Made by a program: the position numbers and the translations under genes | Assembly (NCBI GenBank): GCA_009692615.1 | Contig: SHYW01000019.1 | Coordinates: forward strand, 1 to 54,910 | DNA from: Deltaproteobacteria bacterium | GTDB taxonomy: Bacteria > Desulfobacterota > Binatia > UBA9968 | Direction: 5' to 3' | DNA: 54,910 nucleotides | Shown: piece by piece, positions 44,741 to 53,538 of the stretch | Layout of the letters: each line of letters opens with the position of its first letter | Position numbering within the stretch: the first letter of the stretch is position 1 | The notes under the pieces: generated by a model | Database searches by the model: none | What the model was told of the DNA's origin: nothing | The model's input: only the letters and a program-made list of their open reading frames with translations

Positions 44741-45874
44741 ATGGCCGAGAGCAATGAAAATATCAGTGCCGCCGATGTCGCGCGCTACGGTCAGAATTAT
44801 CTGATCGAGATGGACGGCATCGAGCTTTATCGTTCCCTGGCGGCGGCCGAGAAGAGCGAGCAGCGCGCCGAAATATTTCGCAAGATGGTGCGCGCCGAAG
44901 AGCGCCATGCGCAGCGCTGGGTGAGGCTGATTCAAGCCGGCGGCGGCACGGTGCCGGTCTACCGGCGCAGCGCGCGGGTGCGTGTGTTTGGCTGGCTGGC
45001 GCGCAACTTCGGCACCGAGCGCGTGGTGCCGCTGATCAGCGCGTTGGAAGCGCGCGATGAGGCGGGCTACCTAAATCAAACCGAGGCCGAAGGATTGCCG
45101 GCTCAAGAACGCGCCCATAGCCGGGCGCTGCGCGAAATGGGCGAAGAAGGAGGCACCGCGCATGGTGACATTGTCGGCCGCGAAGGCTGGCACATGGCGT
45201 CGCGCGGCGGCAGCCTGCGCGCCGCGGTGTTCGGCATCAACGACGGTTTGGTTTCCAATTTCAGCTTAGTGATGGGTTTTGCCGGCGCGGAGGCGAAGCC
45301 GGAATATATTTTACTCGCCGGCGTCGCCGGATTGCTCGCCGGTTCGTTCTCCATGGCCGCCGGCGAATATGTTTCGGTGCGCGCCCAGCGCGAGCTGTTC
45401 GAGCAGCAGATCGCCATGGAGCAGCAAGAATTAGAAATGTCGCCCAAGGAAGAGGAAGAAGAGCTGGCGCTGATCTATCAGGCCAAGGGCATTCCCGAGG
45501 TCGACGCCCACTTGATGGCGCGCCGGATCATCGCTAACCCGCGCACCGCCATCGACACCCTGGCGCGCGAAGAACTCGGCCTCGATCCTTCGCAGCTGGG
45601 TTCGCCATGGGTGGCCGCGGGTAGTTCGTTTGTTGCCTTCATCGTCGGCGCACTGGTACCGGTGCTGCCGTTTCTCGTCACCTCCGGCACCAATGCGTCG
45701 GTCGCCAGCGCGATTTTAAGTTGCTTGGCGTTGTTCGCCGTGGGCGCACTGCTATCGATCTTCACCGCTCGCGGGCCGCTGTTTAGCGGCTTTCGCATGC
45801 TCGCCATCGGCCTGGTCGCGTCGCTGATCACCTACGGCGTCGGCTGGCTGCTCGGTGTTTCAATTGTCGGTTAA
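44741..45874 (+). CDS. MbfA-like ferritin-domain/VIT1 iron exporter
   Basis: The 377 residues join an N-terminal ferritin-like domain (about 10-130, with ELYRSLAAAEKSEQ and EERHAQRW) to a C-terminal VIT1/CCC1 membrane domain (about 155-377, with VFGINDGLVSNFSLVMGFAGA, GSFSMAAGEYVSVRAQRE and several helices). This is the layout of membrane-bound ferritin A, which exports iron from the cytoplasm. The ATG at 44741 is the first plausible start. It complements the ferritin-like genes at 39762-40762 in an iron/oxidative-stress theme. Confidence 0.9.
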   Translation: MAESNENISAADVARYGQNYLIEMDGIELYRSLAAAEKSEQRAEIFRKMVRAEERHAQRWVRLIQAGGGTVPVYRRSARVRVFGWLARNFGTERVVPLISALEARDEAGYLNQTEAEGLPAQERAHSRALREMGEEGGTAHGDIVGREGWHMASRGGSLRAAVFGINDGLVSNFSLVMGFAGAEAKPEYILLAGVAGLLAGSFSMAAGEYVSVRAQRELFEQQIAMEQQELEMSPKEEEEELALIYQAKGIPEVDAHLMARRIIANPRTAIDTLAREELGLDPSQLGSPWVAAGSSFVAFIVGALVPVLPFLVTSGTNASVASAILSCLALFAVGALLSIFTARGPLFSGFRMLAIGLVASLITYGVGWLLGVSIVG

Positions 45875-45889
45875 TTTCCGATCCGCGCA

Positions 45890-46606
45890 TTAATCAGATT
45901 TTGCGACTGCCAGCCGTTGAATCTCCAACCAAAGCGACAGCGCCGTGTAGTAAATCGGATAGGCCAGCGATGCGCCGGTGAGTGCCCGCGGCGCGTCGGG
46001 CAAGCGATAAATCAAGTAGATGAGCAACGCACCCCACAGGGCGCCGAGGATGTTGGTTGGTTTTCTGAAGCGCGGGCTACGGCTCGGGTAAATATAGCGC
46101 AGCGGCACGAAGACTAAGATTGCCAAGACGATGAGCGTGAAGGCGTTGACCCACAGCGGCGTTTGGAGCGCGTAGAAATAAAAGACGACGATGTTCCAGT
46201 AGGACGGGAAGCCGAGAAAAAAATAATCGGCGGTTTTGGCGTCCCGTTGGCAGAAGCCGTAGGCGCTGGCGAGCAAGGGCAGGGCGGAGAGGTAAAGCGC
46301 GTCCTGGGGTGGAAGCAGATTGGCTCGCGCTAAAAACAGGCAGGGCACGATGACGTAATTAAAATAGTCGACGATCTCGTCGAGCAATGCGCCGTCGAAC
46401 CAGGGCAGGATTTCTTTGACGCGGGCATAGCGCGCCAGTGTGCCATCGGTGGCATCGATGACGACGGCGCCGGCCATCAAAAAGAACGCGGCGCGAAAGT
46501 CCGCCTGTTCGATGGCGAGGATAGTGCAGAAACCGATCACCGCGCCGAGTGCGGTGTAGAGATGGACGAGCCAGGCGAAAATGAACTGGATGAGACTGGG
46601 GCTCAT
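45890..46606 (-). CDS. CDP-alcohol phosphatidyltransferase, Pcs-like
   Basis: The 238 residues contain the CDP-alcohol motif DATDGTLARYARV, then WFDGALLDEIVDY, which matches D-x2-DG-x2-AR-xn-G-x3-D-x3-D. About seven membrane segments flank it. The length and the YPSRSP and FRKPTNI features fit phosphatidylcholine synthase (Pcs), which uses CDP-diacylglycerol and choline directly. The substrate is inferred from family resemblance; another alcohol is possible. It is convergent with the MbfA-like gene. Confidence 0.8.
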   Translation of the reverse strand: MSPSLIQFIFAWLVHLYTALGAVIGFCTILAIEQADFRAAFFLMAGAVVIDATDGTLARYARVKEILPWFDGALLDEIVDYFNYVIVPCLFLARANLLPPQDALYLSALPLLASAYGFCQRDAKTADYFFLGFPSYWNIVVFYFYALQTPLWVNAFTLIVLAILVFVPLRYIYPSRSPRFRKPTNILGALWGALLIYLIYRLPDAPRALTGASLAYPIYYTALSLWLEIQRLAVAKSD

Positions 46607-46614
46607 CCTTGAGA

Positions 46615-47223
46615 CTAACTGGCGGAAGCGGCGAAGCTGGGTCGGGCCTTGAGCCGGGCGATCCAGGCGACGGTTTTGGGATATTTGGCGGCGTCCACCG
46701 GAATGCTGAAGCGATCGAACAATTCGAGATTGGCCATGAAGGCGACGTCGGCCAGGCTGAAGCTGCCGGCGAGGTAGTCTTGGTTTTTCAATTCCTGTTC
46801 GAGGCGATCGAGGGCTTTGGTAATCTCGCCCTTGGCGGCGTCGATACGCGTCGCGTCGCGCTCGCCTTCGGGCTTACGCGATTCCTGAATGATGTGAACG
46901 AAAAAGCCGTTGAAATGGCTATCGCGAAAGTCCTCCAGCAACCGCGCCCTGGCGCGTCCTTCCGAGTCCCGCGGCATCAACGAAGGATATGGATACTCGT
47001 CTTCGAGATATTCATTGATCACCGTCGAGTCATAAACGATGAAGCCCTCGTCATCGAGGGCCGGAATCTGACCGAAGGGGTGAATCTTCAAATAGTCCGA
47101 ATTCTTTTGTTCTCGTTTGGTTAGGTCAATGTTGATGCGCTCGAACTCCAGCCCTTTCTCCAGCAGAGCAATGCGAACCTTGCGCGAATTGGTCGAGGGC
47201 GGAAACGTATAGAGCTTGATCAT
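46615..47223 (-). CDS. Glutathione S-transferase family protein
   Basis: The 202 residues have a thioredoxin-fold N-terminal domain (IKLYTFPPSTNSRKVRIAL, FGQIPALDDEGF, VINEYLEDEYP) and an all-helical C-terminal domain (about 85-200, LAGSFSLADVAFMANL). Ser at the start of helix one (STNSRKV) is the probable glutathione-activating residue. The ATG at 47223 is used; AAGGAGG at 47240-47234 is better placed for it than for the TTG at 47229. Stress protein; substrate unknown. Confidence 0.88.
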   Translation of the reverse strand: MIKLYTFPPSTNSRKVRIALLEKGLEFERINIDLTKREQKNSDYLKIHPFGQIPALDDEGFIVYDSTVINEYLEDEYPYPSLMPRDSEGRARARLLEDFRDSHFNGFFVHIIQESRKPEGERDATRIDAAKGEITKALDRLEQELKNQDYLAGSFSLADVAFMANLELFDRFSIPVDAAKYPKTVAWIARLKARPSFAASAS

Positions 47224-47367
47224 CGACAACTAACCTCCTTAAAGGCCATAAAACTAAGGAGGATTGTAACATAAGGATTTTTGAGCTGCGAGCTTTTTCT
47301 CAAAATCTGCGCAAAAAAGCGGCCAGAAGAGTTGTCCGCCATGCGGCGCGTGCTTTTCGCAGTTCAG

Positions 47368-49218
47368 CTAGCCGCGTTCGCGTAAAATAGCCTTCAACGT
47401 CAATGTGCTTTCCCCCCGCAGCACCACGATGGCGACCTCATCGTCAGGTTTTTGATTGCGTAACGCGGCGGTTAAGTCCTCAATATTTTGAATTTTCGCT
47501 TCGGCGAGCTTGACGATAACGTCGCCCTCGCGCAGACCGGCGCGGGCCGCCGGGCTATCGCTGGCCACTCCCGCCAGCCGGAGACCCGCGCTGTTGGCGC
47601 CGTAATCCGGCATGGTGCCGAGGTAGACGCTGATGCCACGTCGGTCGTCGCCGCGCTCCGACGGCGGACGGGAAGGCAGGCTGACAAAGCGCATGGGCTC
47701 CTTGGCGTTGGCAACGCTGAGCGTTGTGGCCAACGCTAGATCGCCGACCCGCGCCATGCCGTCGATATCGATTTTCTCCCAAGTGTCGCTCGGCCGGTGA
47801 TAGTCTGGGTGCACGCCGGTGGTGAAATGGAGCACGGCGATTTTCTTGTTGTAAAAAGACATGTGATCGCTGCGGCCGACATCGTCGCTCTCGCCGATGG
47901 CAAAACCCAAGGTACGGCCGGCGCCGGTGACGATCTCGGAAAGTTTTTCACCCGAGCGGGCGCCGGAAACGGTCAGCCGATTGTCGCGCAGTCGGCCGAC
48001 CATATCGAGATTGATCATCGCCTTGATCGCGCCGATGGCGGGGAAGCGCTCGACGAAGTGGCGCGAGCCGTAAAGGCCGAGCTCCTCGGCGCTGAAGGCG
48101 GCGAAGTAAATAGTCCGCGCCGGCCGCACCGGCAGTTGACTCAACCGGCGCGCAAGATCGAGGAGCAGGGCGGTGCCCGAAGCGTTGTCGTCGGCGCCGT
48201 GATGAATCTCGCCGGCGGCGCCGGCGTTGCGCGCGCCGAACTCGCCCGTGCCCAGATGATCGTAATGGGCGCCGATGACGATGACTTGATCTTTCAATTC
48301 GTCGTCAGCGCCGGGCAGGAAGCCAACGACATTATCCGCGCGCGCCCGATTCTCTTGCAGTGTTACTTGTAGCTGTATGGTGCTGTCGGCAATCGGCTGC
48401 GATGCCGGTTTTTCTTCCCGGTCGATTTTTTCCTTGAGCGCGGCGAGCGAGACGCCGCGCCGTTCGAGCCACGCTTCGATTACGTGGCGTTTGATCTGCG
48501 CCGCGACCAAACTGCCGCCGCCGCGCGCCAGGCTGCCGAGGGTCGTGATCAGTTCGGTTTTGTCTTCGCCGCGTTGATTGAGATCGACAAGGATCAAACC
48601 CGCGGCGCCATGGTCGCGGGCGTTGTTGGCCTTGGTGCGTAGCGCCGAGTGGTTGGAATAATCAGGGGCGTTGCGAAACGGACTCTTGGCGCTTTTCGGT
48701 GGCGGCTCGTAGCGCAGCACTAAGACGATTTTGTTTTTGACGTCGAGCCCGGCGTAGTCGTCGTAACCGGACTCTTTGTCGGTGATGCCGTAGCCGGCGA
48801 AGACCATTTCCGCCACGACTTTGTCGGATGTCGAAAAGCTCAGCGGCGTCCAGTCTTCATTGCGCGCTAGCGGTGCTCGATCGTCGAGCGCGAGCAGCGT
48901 CGGCTCTTTGATCGTGACGCCGACGGCGACTTCAAAATTTTGCCGATAGCCGTCGGCGTCGCCGGCCGGCTTGAGACCGAGCTTGGCGAATTGCTCGGCG
49001 ATATAAGCGCTGGCGAGATCGATTCCCGCCGTGCCGACGCCGCGCCCGGCGAATTCGTTGGACGCCAATTGTTTGACGTGGCGCAGCAGTGCGTCATCGG
49101 CGCTCGGCGCCGCGAGCTGTTGGCTCCAAGCCGACAGAGCGATGAGAATCGCACCACCGAGCGTTAGGCTGGCTAGGCGCAGTTTGAATTTAGCTTTGTC
49201 CTGGCGGATATCATTCAT
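47368..49218 (-). CDS. M28-family zinc aminopeptidase with PA and PDZ domains
   Basis: This is a secreted or membrane-anchored metallopeptidase of 616 residues. After an N-terminal hydrophobic segment (LASLTLGGAILIALSAWS) comes an insert with a protease-associated domain (about 120-290). The M28 catalytic core follows, with GAHYDHLG, GADDNASGTA, SAEELGLYGS and INLDMVGR, then a C-terminal PDZ domain (about 525-610, GLREGDVIVKLAEAKI). The zinc ligands H, D, E, D and H are all seen. The ATG at 49218 is preferred over 49239. Confidence 0.9.
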   Translation of the reverse strand: MNDIRQDKAKFKLRLASLTLGGAILIALSAWSQQLAAPSADDALLRHVKQLASNEFAGRGVGTAGIDLASAYIAEQFAKLGLKPAGDADGYRQNFEVAVGVTIKEPTLLALDDRAPLARNEDWTPLSFSTSDKVVAEMVFAGYGITDKESGYDDYAGLDVKNKIVLVLRYEPPPKSAKSPFRNAPDYSNHSALRTKANNARDHGAAGLILVDLNQRGEDKTELITTLGSLARGGGSLVAAQIKRHVIEAWLERRGVSLAALKEKIDREEKPASQPIADSTIQLQVTLQENRARADNVVGFLPGADDELKDQVIVIGAHYDHLGTGEFGARNAGAAGEIHHGADDNASGTALLLDLARRLSQLPVRPARTIYFAAFSAEELGLYGSRHFVERFPAIGAIKAMINLDMVGRLRDNRLTVSGARSGEKLSEIVTGAGRTLGFAIGESDDVGRSDHMSFYNKKIAVLHFTTGVHPDYHRPSDTWEKIDIDGMARVGDLALATTLSVANAKEPMRFVSLPSRPPSERGDDRRGISVYLGTMPDYGANSAGLRLAGVASDSPAARAGLREGDVIVKLAEAKIQNIEDLTAALRNQKPDDEVAIVVLRGESTLTLKAILRERG

Positions 49219-49336
49219 AACGAACACCGAGGTTAGCATGTTTCGCTAAGTCGATTGAAGGCGACCGGTCACTTTTGCGGCGGCCCAGGGGAAATGTTAT
49301 AAACGGTGGCAGATCATCACAGGAGGAGAACTTGCC

Positions 49337-49570
49337 ATGGCAAAATCGGTTGTTGTTTATACCCAACCTGGCTGAGGCCCTTGTCACAAAGAGGTAGAGT
49401 TTCTATCTCAAAAGGGTGTCGAGTTTGTCGAGAAAAATGTTCGCGCCGATAAGGCGGCGATGAAGGAGCTAATCGATCAAGGTTTTCAGAGCACGCCGGT
49501 GACCATTATCGATGGCCAGTCGGTGGTCGGTTTCGATCAACTGAAAATTTTAGAGCTGTTGGGATTATAG
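49337..49570 (+). CDS. Selenocysteine-containing glutaredoxin (UGPC active site)
   Basis: The frame from the ATG at 49337 (AGGAGGAG at 49321) reads MAKSVVVYTQPG, TGA at 49373-49375, then GPCHKEVEFLSQKGVEF, STPVTIIDGQSVVGFD and ends at 49570 (77 residues). A glutaredoxin carries CGPC or CPYC here, so TGA takes the place of the first, nucleophilic cysteine. The cis-proline TP motif and the GFD end are intact. A SECIS-like hairpin begins 15 bases behind the TGA, which argues for Sec over a nonsense mutation. Sec-glutaredoxins are known from deltaproteobacteria. It is followed at 10 bases by the gene at 49581. Confidence 0.88.
49391..49409 (+). promoter_or_regulatory. SECIS-like hairpin of the selenoglutaredoxin
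   Basis: GAGGUAGA (49391-49398) pairs with UCUAUCUC (49402-49409) through eight base pairs, one of them G-U, around loop GUU. The loop starts with G and lies 23 bases after the TGA, matching bacterial SECIS spacing. An outer CCCTT/AAGGG pairing (49378-49382 with 49412-49416) may extend it. Confidence 0.75.
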
Positions 49571-49580
49571 GGAGATCGCT

Positions 49581-49880
49581 ATGATTCGCCAATGCGACTT
49601 TGAATCCGGTGCGAAAATCAGCCGGCGCGCTTTCGTTGCAAAAGCTGCGCTTGTCGGTTTGCTCTTGCTCGGCTTGGCGCCGTCGCCGGCAGCGGCGCGC
49701 ACCTGTCCGAAGCTGATCAAAGAAGGGCGCGACCTGCTCGCCAAAAGCAAACTCGTCAAAGCGGACAAAGACAAGGCGAAAGCGCTGGTCGACCAATCGG
49801 AAAGACTTCACGACGGCGGCGACCACGGCGAGTCGATGAAAAAGATCAAAGAAGCGCTGGCGCTGTTGAAGAAAAAATAG
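49581..49880 (+). CDS. Small exported helical protein with a Tat-like signal
   Basis: The 99 residues start with a twin-arginine segment (KISRRAFVAKAALVG), a hydrophobic run and a cleavage site near AAA-RT, followed by about 60 lysine-rich helical residues (LIKEGRDLLAKSK, ALVDQSERLHDGGDH, ALALLKKK). No family is assigned. A GGGAG site precedes the ATG. It lies 10 bases behind the selenoglutaredoxin gene in one likely operon. Confidence 0.75.
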   Translation: MIRQCDFESGAKISRRAFVAKAALVGLLLLGLAPSPAAARTCPKLIKEGRDLLAKSKLVKADKDKAKALVDQSERLHDGGDHGESMKKIKEALALLKKK

Positions 49881-49910
49881 CTAGCGATTTTTATTTATCA
49901 ACGTTGTTTT

Positions 49911-49940
49911 GGGGCGGGTGTCATACCCGCCCCTTTTTTT
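49911..49940 (+). terminator. Terminator after the glutaredoxin operon
   Basis: GGGGCGGGT (49911-49919) and ACCCGCCCC (49925-49933) pair around GTCAT and are followed by a run of T. The stem resembles the window's GGGGCG palindromes, so it may be a repeat copy serving as a terminator. Confidence 0.75.
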
Positions 49941-50040
49941 TGTTTTGACTAAATCTCGTCATGGCGAAACCCGTAGGATGTGGTGAGTACACCAACCGCA
50001 TCGGTTGAAACGGGCACGGCACGCCTTGCCCCTACAAGAA

Positions 50041-50742
50041 TTATTTGATTTGGCCTTTCCAACCTGAAGAGCTGAGCATTTTTGACGTCACAGATTTGGC
50101 TTCGTCGGACGCGAGATAGACAAACACATCGGTGACCGATTCCGGTTTGCTGCCGCTGTAGCCGGTCAACTTGGTCGCGACGTAGCCGGGCTCCACTGAA
50201 TTGACGCGGATGTTGGCGGAGCGCACTTCCGCTGCGAGTGTCTGCGTGAATCCTTCCAAGCCCCACTTGGAGGTCGCGTAGGCGAGGAAGTTGGCGTAGG
50301 CGCCGCGGCCGATCATCGACGAAACGTTGATGATCGAACCGGATTTTTGCTTGAGCATGATCGGCAGCACCGCTTGGGTGATCAGAAACGGCCCGCGCAA
50401 ATTGACCGCCATGGTGTAGTCCCATTTCTTGACGTCGAGTTCGATCGTCGGCGTCGGCCGAGTCATGATCCCGGCGTTATTGACGAGAATATCGATGCGG
50501 CCATATTTTTGCTGCACCTTGGCGATTAATTCTTTAACCGGTTCTTCGAGTGCGACGTCGCATGGCCAACCTTCGGCTTCGCTATTCATCGCGCGCAGTT
50601 CCCTGACCGTCTGATCGAGCTCGCTGGCGGTGCGCGCGCACAGCGCGAGCTTGGCGCCTTCGCGGGCGTAGTGAATGGCGATGGCTTTGCCGATGCCGCG
50701 GCCGCCACCCGTGATCAGAGCGACTTTGTCTTTGAGTTTCAT
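50041..50742 (-). CDS. SDR-family oxidoreductase
   Basis: This is a classical short-chain dehydrogenase of 233 residues. It shows the cofactor loop TGGGRGIG (about 11-18), NNAG near 89-92, INVSS and the active-site YATSK (Y at about 156). CARTASELDQT after the second strand lacks the acidic residue typical of NAD-binding forms, which suggests NADPH. The substrate is unknown. The ATG at 50742 is convergent in layout with the terminator at 49911. Confidence 0.88.
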   Translation of the reverse strand: MKLKDKVALITGGGRGIGKAIAIHYAREGAKLALCARTASELDQTVRELRAMNSEAEGWPCDVALEEPVKELIAKVQQKYGRIDILVNNAGIMTRPTPTIELDVKKWDYTMAVNLRGPFLITQAVLPIMLKQKSGSIINVSSMIGRGAYANFLAYATSKWGLEGFTQTLAAEVRSANIRVNSVEPGYVATKLTGYSGSKPESVTDVFVYLASDEAKSVTSKMLSSSGWKGQIK

Positions 50743-50870
50743 GCAAGTTTCCTTTTCCGCTTCGTGTTTAAGTCTCGCGGCATCTTAACTTGATTCCCCG
50801 TGCTAAACCAAGATTAGGCTTGAGGCTTGAGGCGCGAGGCGGTAGTAAGAACAACGCGGAGGAAAAAAAT

Positions 50871-51749
50871 GTGGATGTGCTGAGCATCACTGGATACAAC
50901 CGGCGGCCGCCGCATCTGGTGGCGGAGTACAAAGGGTTCTTCGCCAAAGAAAATCTCGAAGTAAGATTTCACGAAACCACTTACGCGCCGGATCATAATA
51001 AAGGCATGGCGGAGGGACGTTGGGATTTTACTCTCAGCAGCGCCGACACGATGATCGCGCGCACGACCACCGACGGCGTCGACTACATGCTGTTCATGCA
51101 AGCCGAAGAAGGACTGAGCGCCTATTTGATCGGCCAGCCGGGATTCGATTCCCTTGACAAGCTGCGTGGCAAATTACTCGCCGGCGATCCGGGCGATTCC
51201 AATTTGGATTTGATCCGCAAAATAATTCTCCGTACCCGCGGCATCGACGACAGCGAGTACGACATTGAAATCATCGGCAGCTCGCCGGTGCGCTTGCAGG
51301 CGTTCCTCGATCGCCGGGTGGTGGCGGCGATGTTAACGCTGCCGGCGTCGGACAAAGTTTTGGCGGCGGGCGGCATTCTCCTCGCCAGCGGCGACGATTA
51401 CGTGCCGGGTTGGCCGCTCACTTGCGGCTGGACGCTGCGGCCTTGGTTGTTGGAGCACCGTGAGTTGGTCGTGCGCTTCATCCGCGCTTGGGCGGCGGCC
51501 ACCGATTGGTTGCTGATGCCGGAACATCGCGAAGAAACTTTGCAACTGTCGATGGACAAGGAAAAGCTCAATCGCGCCGCCGCGGAAATCGCCTATTCGA
51601 AAGTAGTTGCACGGGCGCGCATCAATCCGGCGGCGCTCCAGACGGTGATCGAACTGAGAAAAGAGATGGGCGCGTATAAGCCGCCGTTCGAGTCGCCGGA
51701 AAGATTTTTCGATGATAGCTATTGGCGCGCGGCGACGGGCGCTAAATAA
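50871..51749 (+). CDS. NMT1/THI5-like substrate-binding protein without a signal peptide
   Basis: The 292 residues form a type II binding fold (VLSITGYNRRPPHLVAEYKGFFAKENLEV, FTLSSADTMIA, ASDKVLAAGG). The start is GTG at 50871, with GGAGG 8 bases before it. The frame is open back to 50790 through repeat-like DNA (CTTGAGGC words), which does not provide a signal peptide. Such NMT1-like proteins without export signals occur as cytosolic enzymes or binding proteins. The gene is divergent from the SDR. Ligand unknown. Confidence 0.75.
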   Translation: MDVLSITGYNRRPPHLVAEYKGFFAKENLEVRFHETTYAPDHNKGMAEGRWDFTLSSADTMIARTTTDGVDYMLFMQAEEGLSAYLIGQPGFDSLDKLRGKLLAGDPGDSNLDLIRKIILRTRGIDDSEYDIEIIGSSPVRLQAFLDRRVVAAMLTLPASDKVLAAGGILLASGDDYVPGWPLTCGWTLRPWLLEHRELVVRFIRAWAAATDWLLMPEHREETLQLSMDKEKLNRAAAEIAYSKVVARARINPAALQTVIELRKEMGAYKPPFESPERFFDDSYWRAATGAK

Positions 51750-51773
51750 CAAAAAAGACGATTCGGAAGGATT

Positions 51774-51915
51774 AACCGCAAAGAACGCAAAGGTCACAAA
51801 GTAGGGGCGCGATTCATCGCGCCCTCGGATCGAAGACACGGATTAGCTAACCGCAAAAAGCGCAAAGGGCGCAAAAAAGAATTGGGATTCGTAGGGGCGG
51901 GTTTGAAACCCGCCC
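51774..51915. repeat. Two GCAAAG word groups and two GTAGGGGC palindromes
   Basis: AACCGCAAAGAACGCAAAGG is followed by GTAGGGGCGCGATTC and its inverse, then AACCGCAAAAAGCGCAAAGG and a GTAGGGGCGGGTTTG palindrome. This is a tandem of the same repeat pair seen at 6762-6826 and 25731-25787. No gene lies here. Confidence 0.7.
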
Positions 51916-51921
51916 TCAAGA

Positions 51922-52260
51922 TTACGCGAACAGGGCGCGCAGGATCATGCTGACGATGCTCATGACGATGGCACCAAAGAAGGCGGACCAGAAGCTGGCG
52001 ACGTAAAAACCGGGGACTAGAAACGCCGCGAGTTGCAGCATCAGAGCGTTGATGATCAGGAGAAACAAACCGAGGGACAGGATCGAAATCGGGAAGGTGA
52101 TTATTTTCAAAATGAAACCGATAGTGGCGTTGACTAAGCCGATGACGATGGGCGCGATCAACGCCGGGCCGAGGCCGCGCAACGCGATGCCGGGAAAAAG
52201 ATAGGCGACGATCGCCAAGCTGGCGGCGCTGATGGCCCAATGAATGATCAAGTTGCGCAT
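51922..52260 (-). CDS. YvlD-like (phage holin family 4 superfamily) membrane protein
   Basis: The 112 residues have four membrane segments: NLIIHWAISAASLAIVAYLFPGI, LIAPIVIGLVNATIGFILKI, ILSLGLFLLIINALMLQLAAFLVPG and FFGAIVMSIVSMILRAL. This pattern fits the small four-helix YvlD family of holin-like proteins. The ATG at 52260 is chosen as the normal start; upstream codons of the frame are not conserved-looking. Function not established. Confidence 0.82.
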   Translation of the reverse strand: MRNLIIHWAISAASLAIVAYLFPGIALRGLGPALIAPIVIGLVNATIGFILKIITFPISILSLGLFLLIINALMLQLAAFLVPGFYVASFWSAFFGAIVMSIVSMILRALFA

Positions 52261-52388
52261 GGTTTTTTCTAACAGAGGCGCGCAGAATTCACAATTGAAC
52301 TGTAGTTGGCCCTTGTCAGCAGCCGGACAGAATGTAAAATAGGCAAGTTCGATATTCAATTCGACATTCAAAAGGAGGCATGATTGCC

Positions 52389-53408
52389 ATGTCAAAGCAG
52401 GAACTCGAAACGATCGCTCAAGCGATGGTGGCCAAGGGCAAAGGGATTCTCGCCGCCGACGAGAGCATGGGCACGATCAAACGGCGCTTCGATAGCATCA
52501 AGATCGAATCCAACGAGAACAACCGGCGCGGTTATCGCGAGATGCTGTTCGGCACCAAAGGACTCGAAGAAGCGATCAGCGGCGTGATTCTTTTCGACGA
52601 AACTTTACGTACCGAGGCGAGCGACGGCACGCAGTTCTCACAGCTGCTGAGCAAAAAAGGCATCATGCCGGGCATCAAGGTCGACAAAGGGCCGGTGAAT
52701 ATTCCCGGCTTTCCCGGTGAAACCGTCACCGAGGGGTTGGACGGCCTGCGCGCAAGGGTGAAAGAGTACAAAGACCTCGGCGCCAAGTTCGCCAAGTGGC
52801 GCGCCGTGATCACCATCGGCGACGGCATTCCGACTTATAATTGCCTGGTGCAAAACGCCCACGCGTTGGCGCGCTACGCGACACTGTGCCAGGAAGGCGG
52901 CATCGTGCCGATCGTCGAACCGGAAGTGTTGCTCGATGGCAATCATACGATTGAACGATGCGAGGAAGTTACTCAAGAGACCTTGCGCCTCACCTTCTCG
53001 ACGCTGTTGGAACAGCGCGTTCATCTCGAAGGCATGATTCTCAAACCGAGCATGGTCGTGTCTGGCAAAGACAATGCGCGCCAAGCCGGCGTCGATGAAG
53101 TCGCCGAGCGGACGATCCGCTGCTTGAAGCGCACCGTGCCCGGCGCCGTGCCTGGAATCGCGTTTCTCTCCGGCGGCCAGAGCGCGGTGAGCGCGACTGA
53201 ACATTTAAATGCCATGAACAAAATTGGCCCTCATCCTTGGCAAGTGAGTTTTTCCTACGCCCGCGCGCTGCAAGACCCGGCGCTCAAGGCCTGGAAGGGC
53301 GAAGCCGGCAACGTCGCGGCGGCGCAGAAAATTTTTTACCACCGCGCCAAGATGAACAGCGCCGCGCGCACCGGCAGCTACACCAAGAAGATGGAAGACG
53401 CGGCGTAG
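52389..53408 (+). CDS. Class I fructose-bisphosphate aldolase
   Basis: The enzyme splits fructose-1,6-bisphosphate in glycolysis and runs in reverse in gluconeogenesis. The 339 residues are of the eukaryote-like class I form: GILAADESMGTIKRRF, GVILFDETL, KWRAVI, EPEVLLDGNH, the Schiff-base lysine in LKPSMV (K219) and AFLSGGQSA. The ATG at 52389 is used because GGAGG (52374-52378) is only one base from the earlier ATG at 52380. Length is slightly shorter than the animal enzyme, as usual in bacteria. Confidence 0.94.
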   Translation: MSKQELETIAQAMVAKGKGILAADESMGTIKRRFDSIKIESNENNRRGYREMLFGTKGLEEAISGVILFDETLRTEASDGTQFSQLLSKKGIMPGIKVDKGPVNIPGFPGETVTEGLDGLRARVKEYKDLGAKFAKWRAVITIGDGIPTYNCLVQNAHALARYATLCQEGGIVPIVEPEVLLDGNHTIERCEEVTQETLRLTFSTLLEQRVHLEGMILKPSMVVSGKDNARQAGVDEVAERTIRCLKRTVPGAVPGIAFLSGGQSAVSATEHLNAMNKIGPHPWQVSFSYARALQDPALKAWKGEAGNVAAAQKIFYHRAKMNSAARTGSYTKKMEDAA

Positions 53409-53538
53409 CCTGCACCCATTTAGCTCTCCAGCACATTCATTCCGTAAAACTCGCCGGTGCCAATGAGCTTTTTCTCTGGAGCTTGTGGCACCGGCTTGTC
53501 TTTGATATGGGAGTCCGGGCTAGTCGGACTACCATTCT

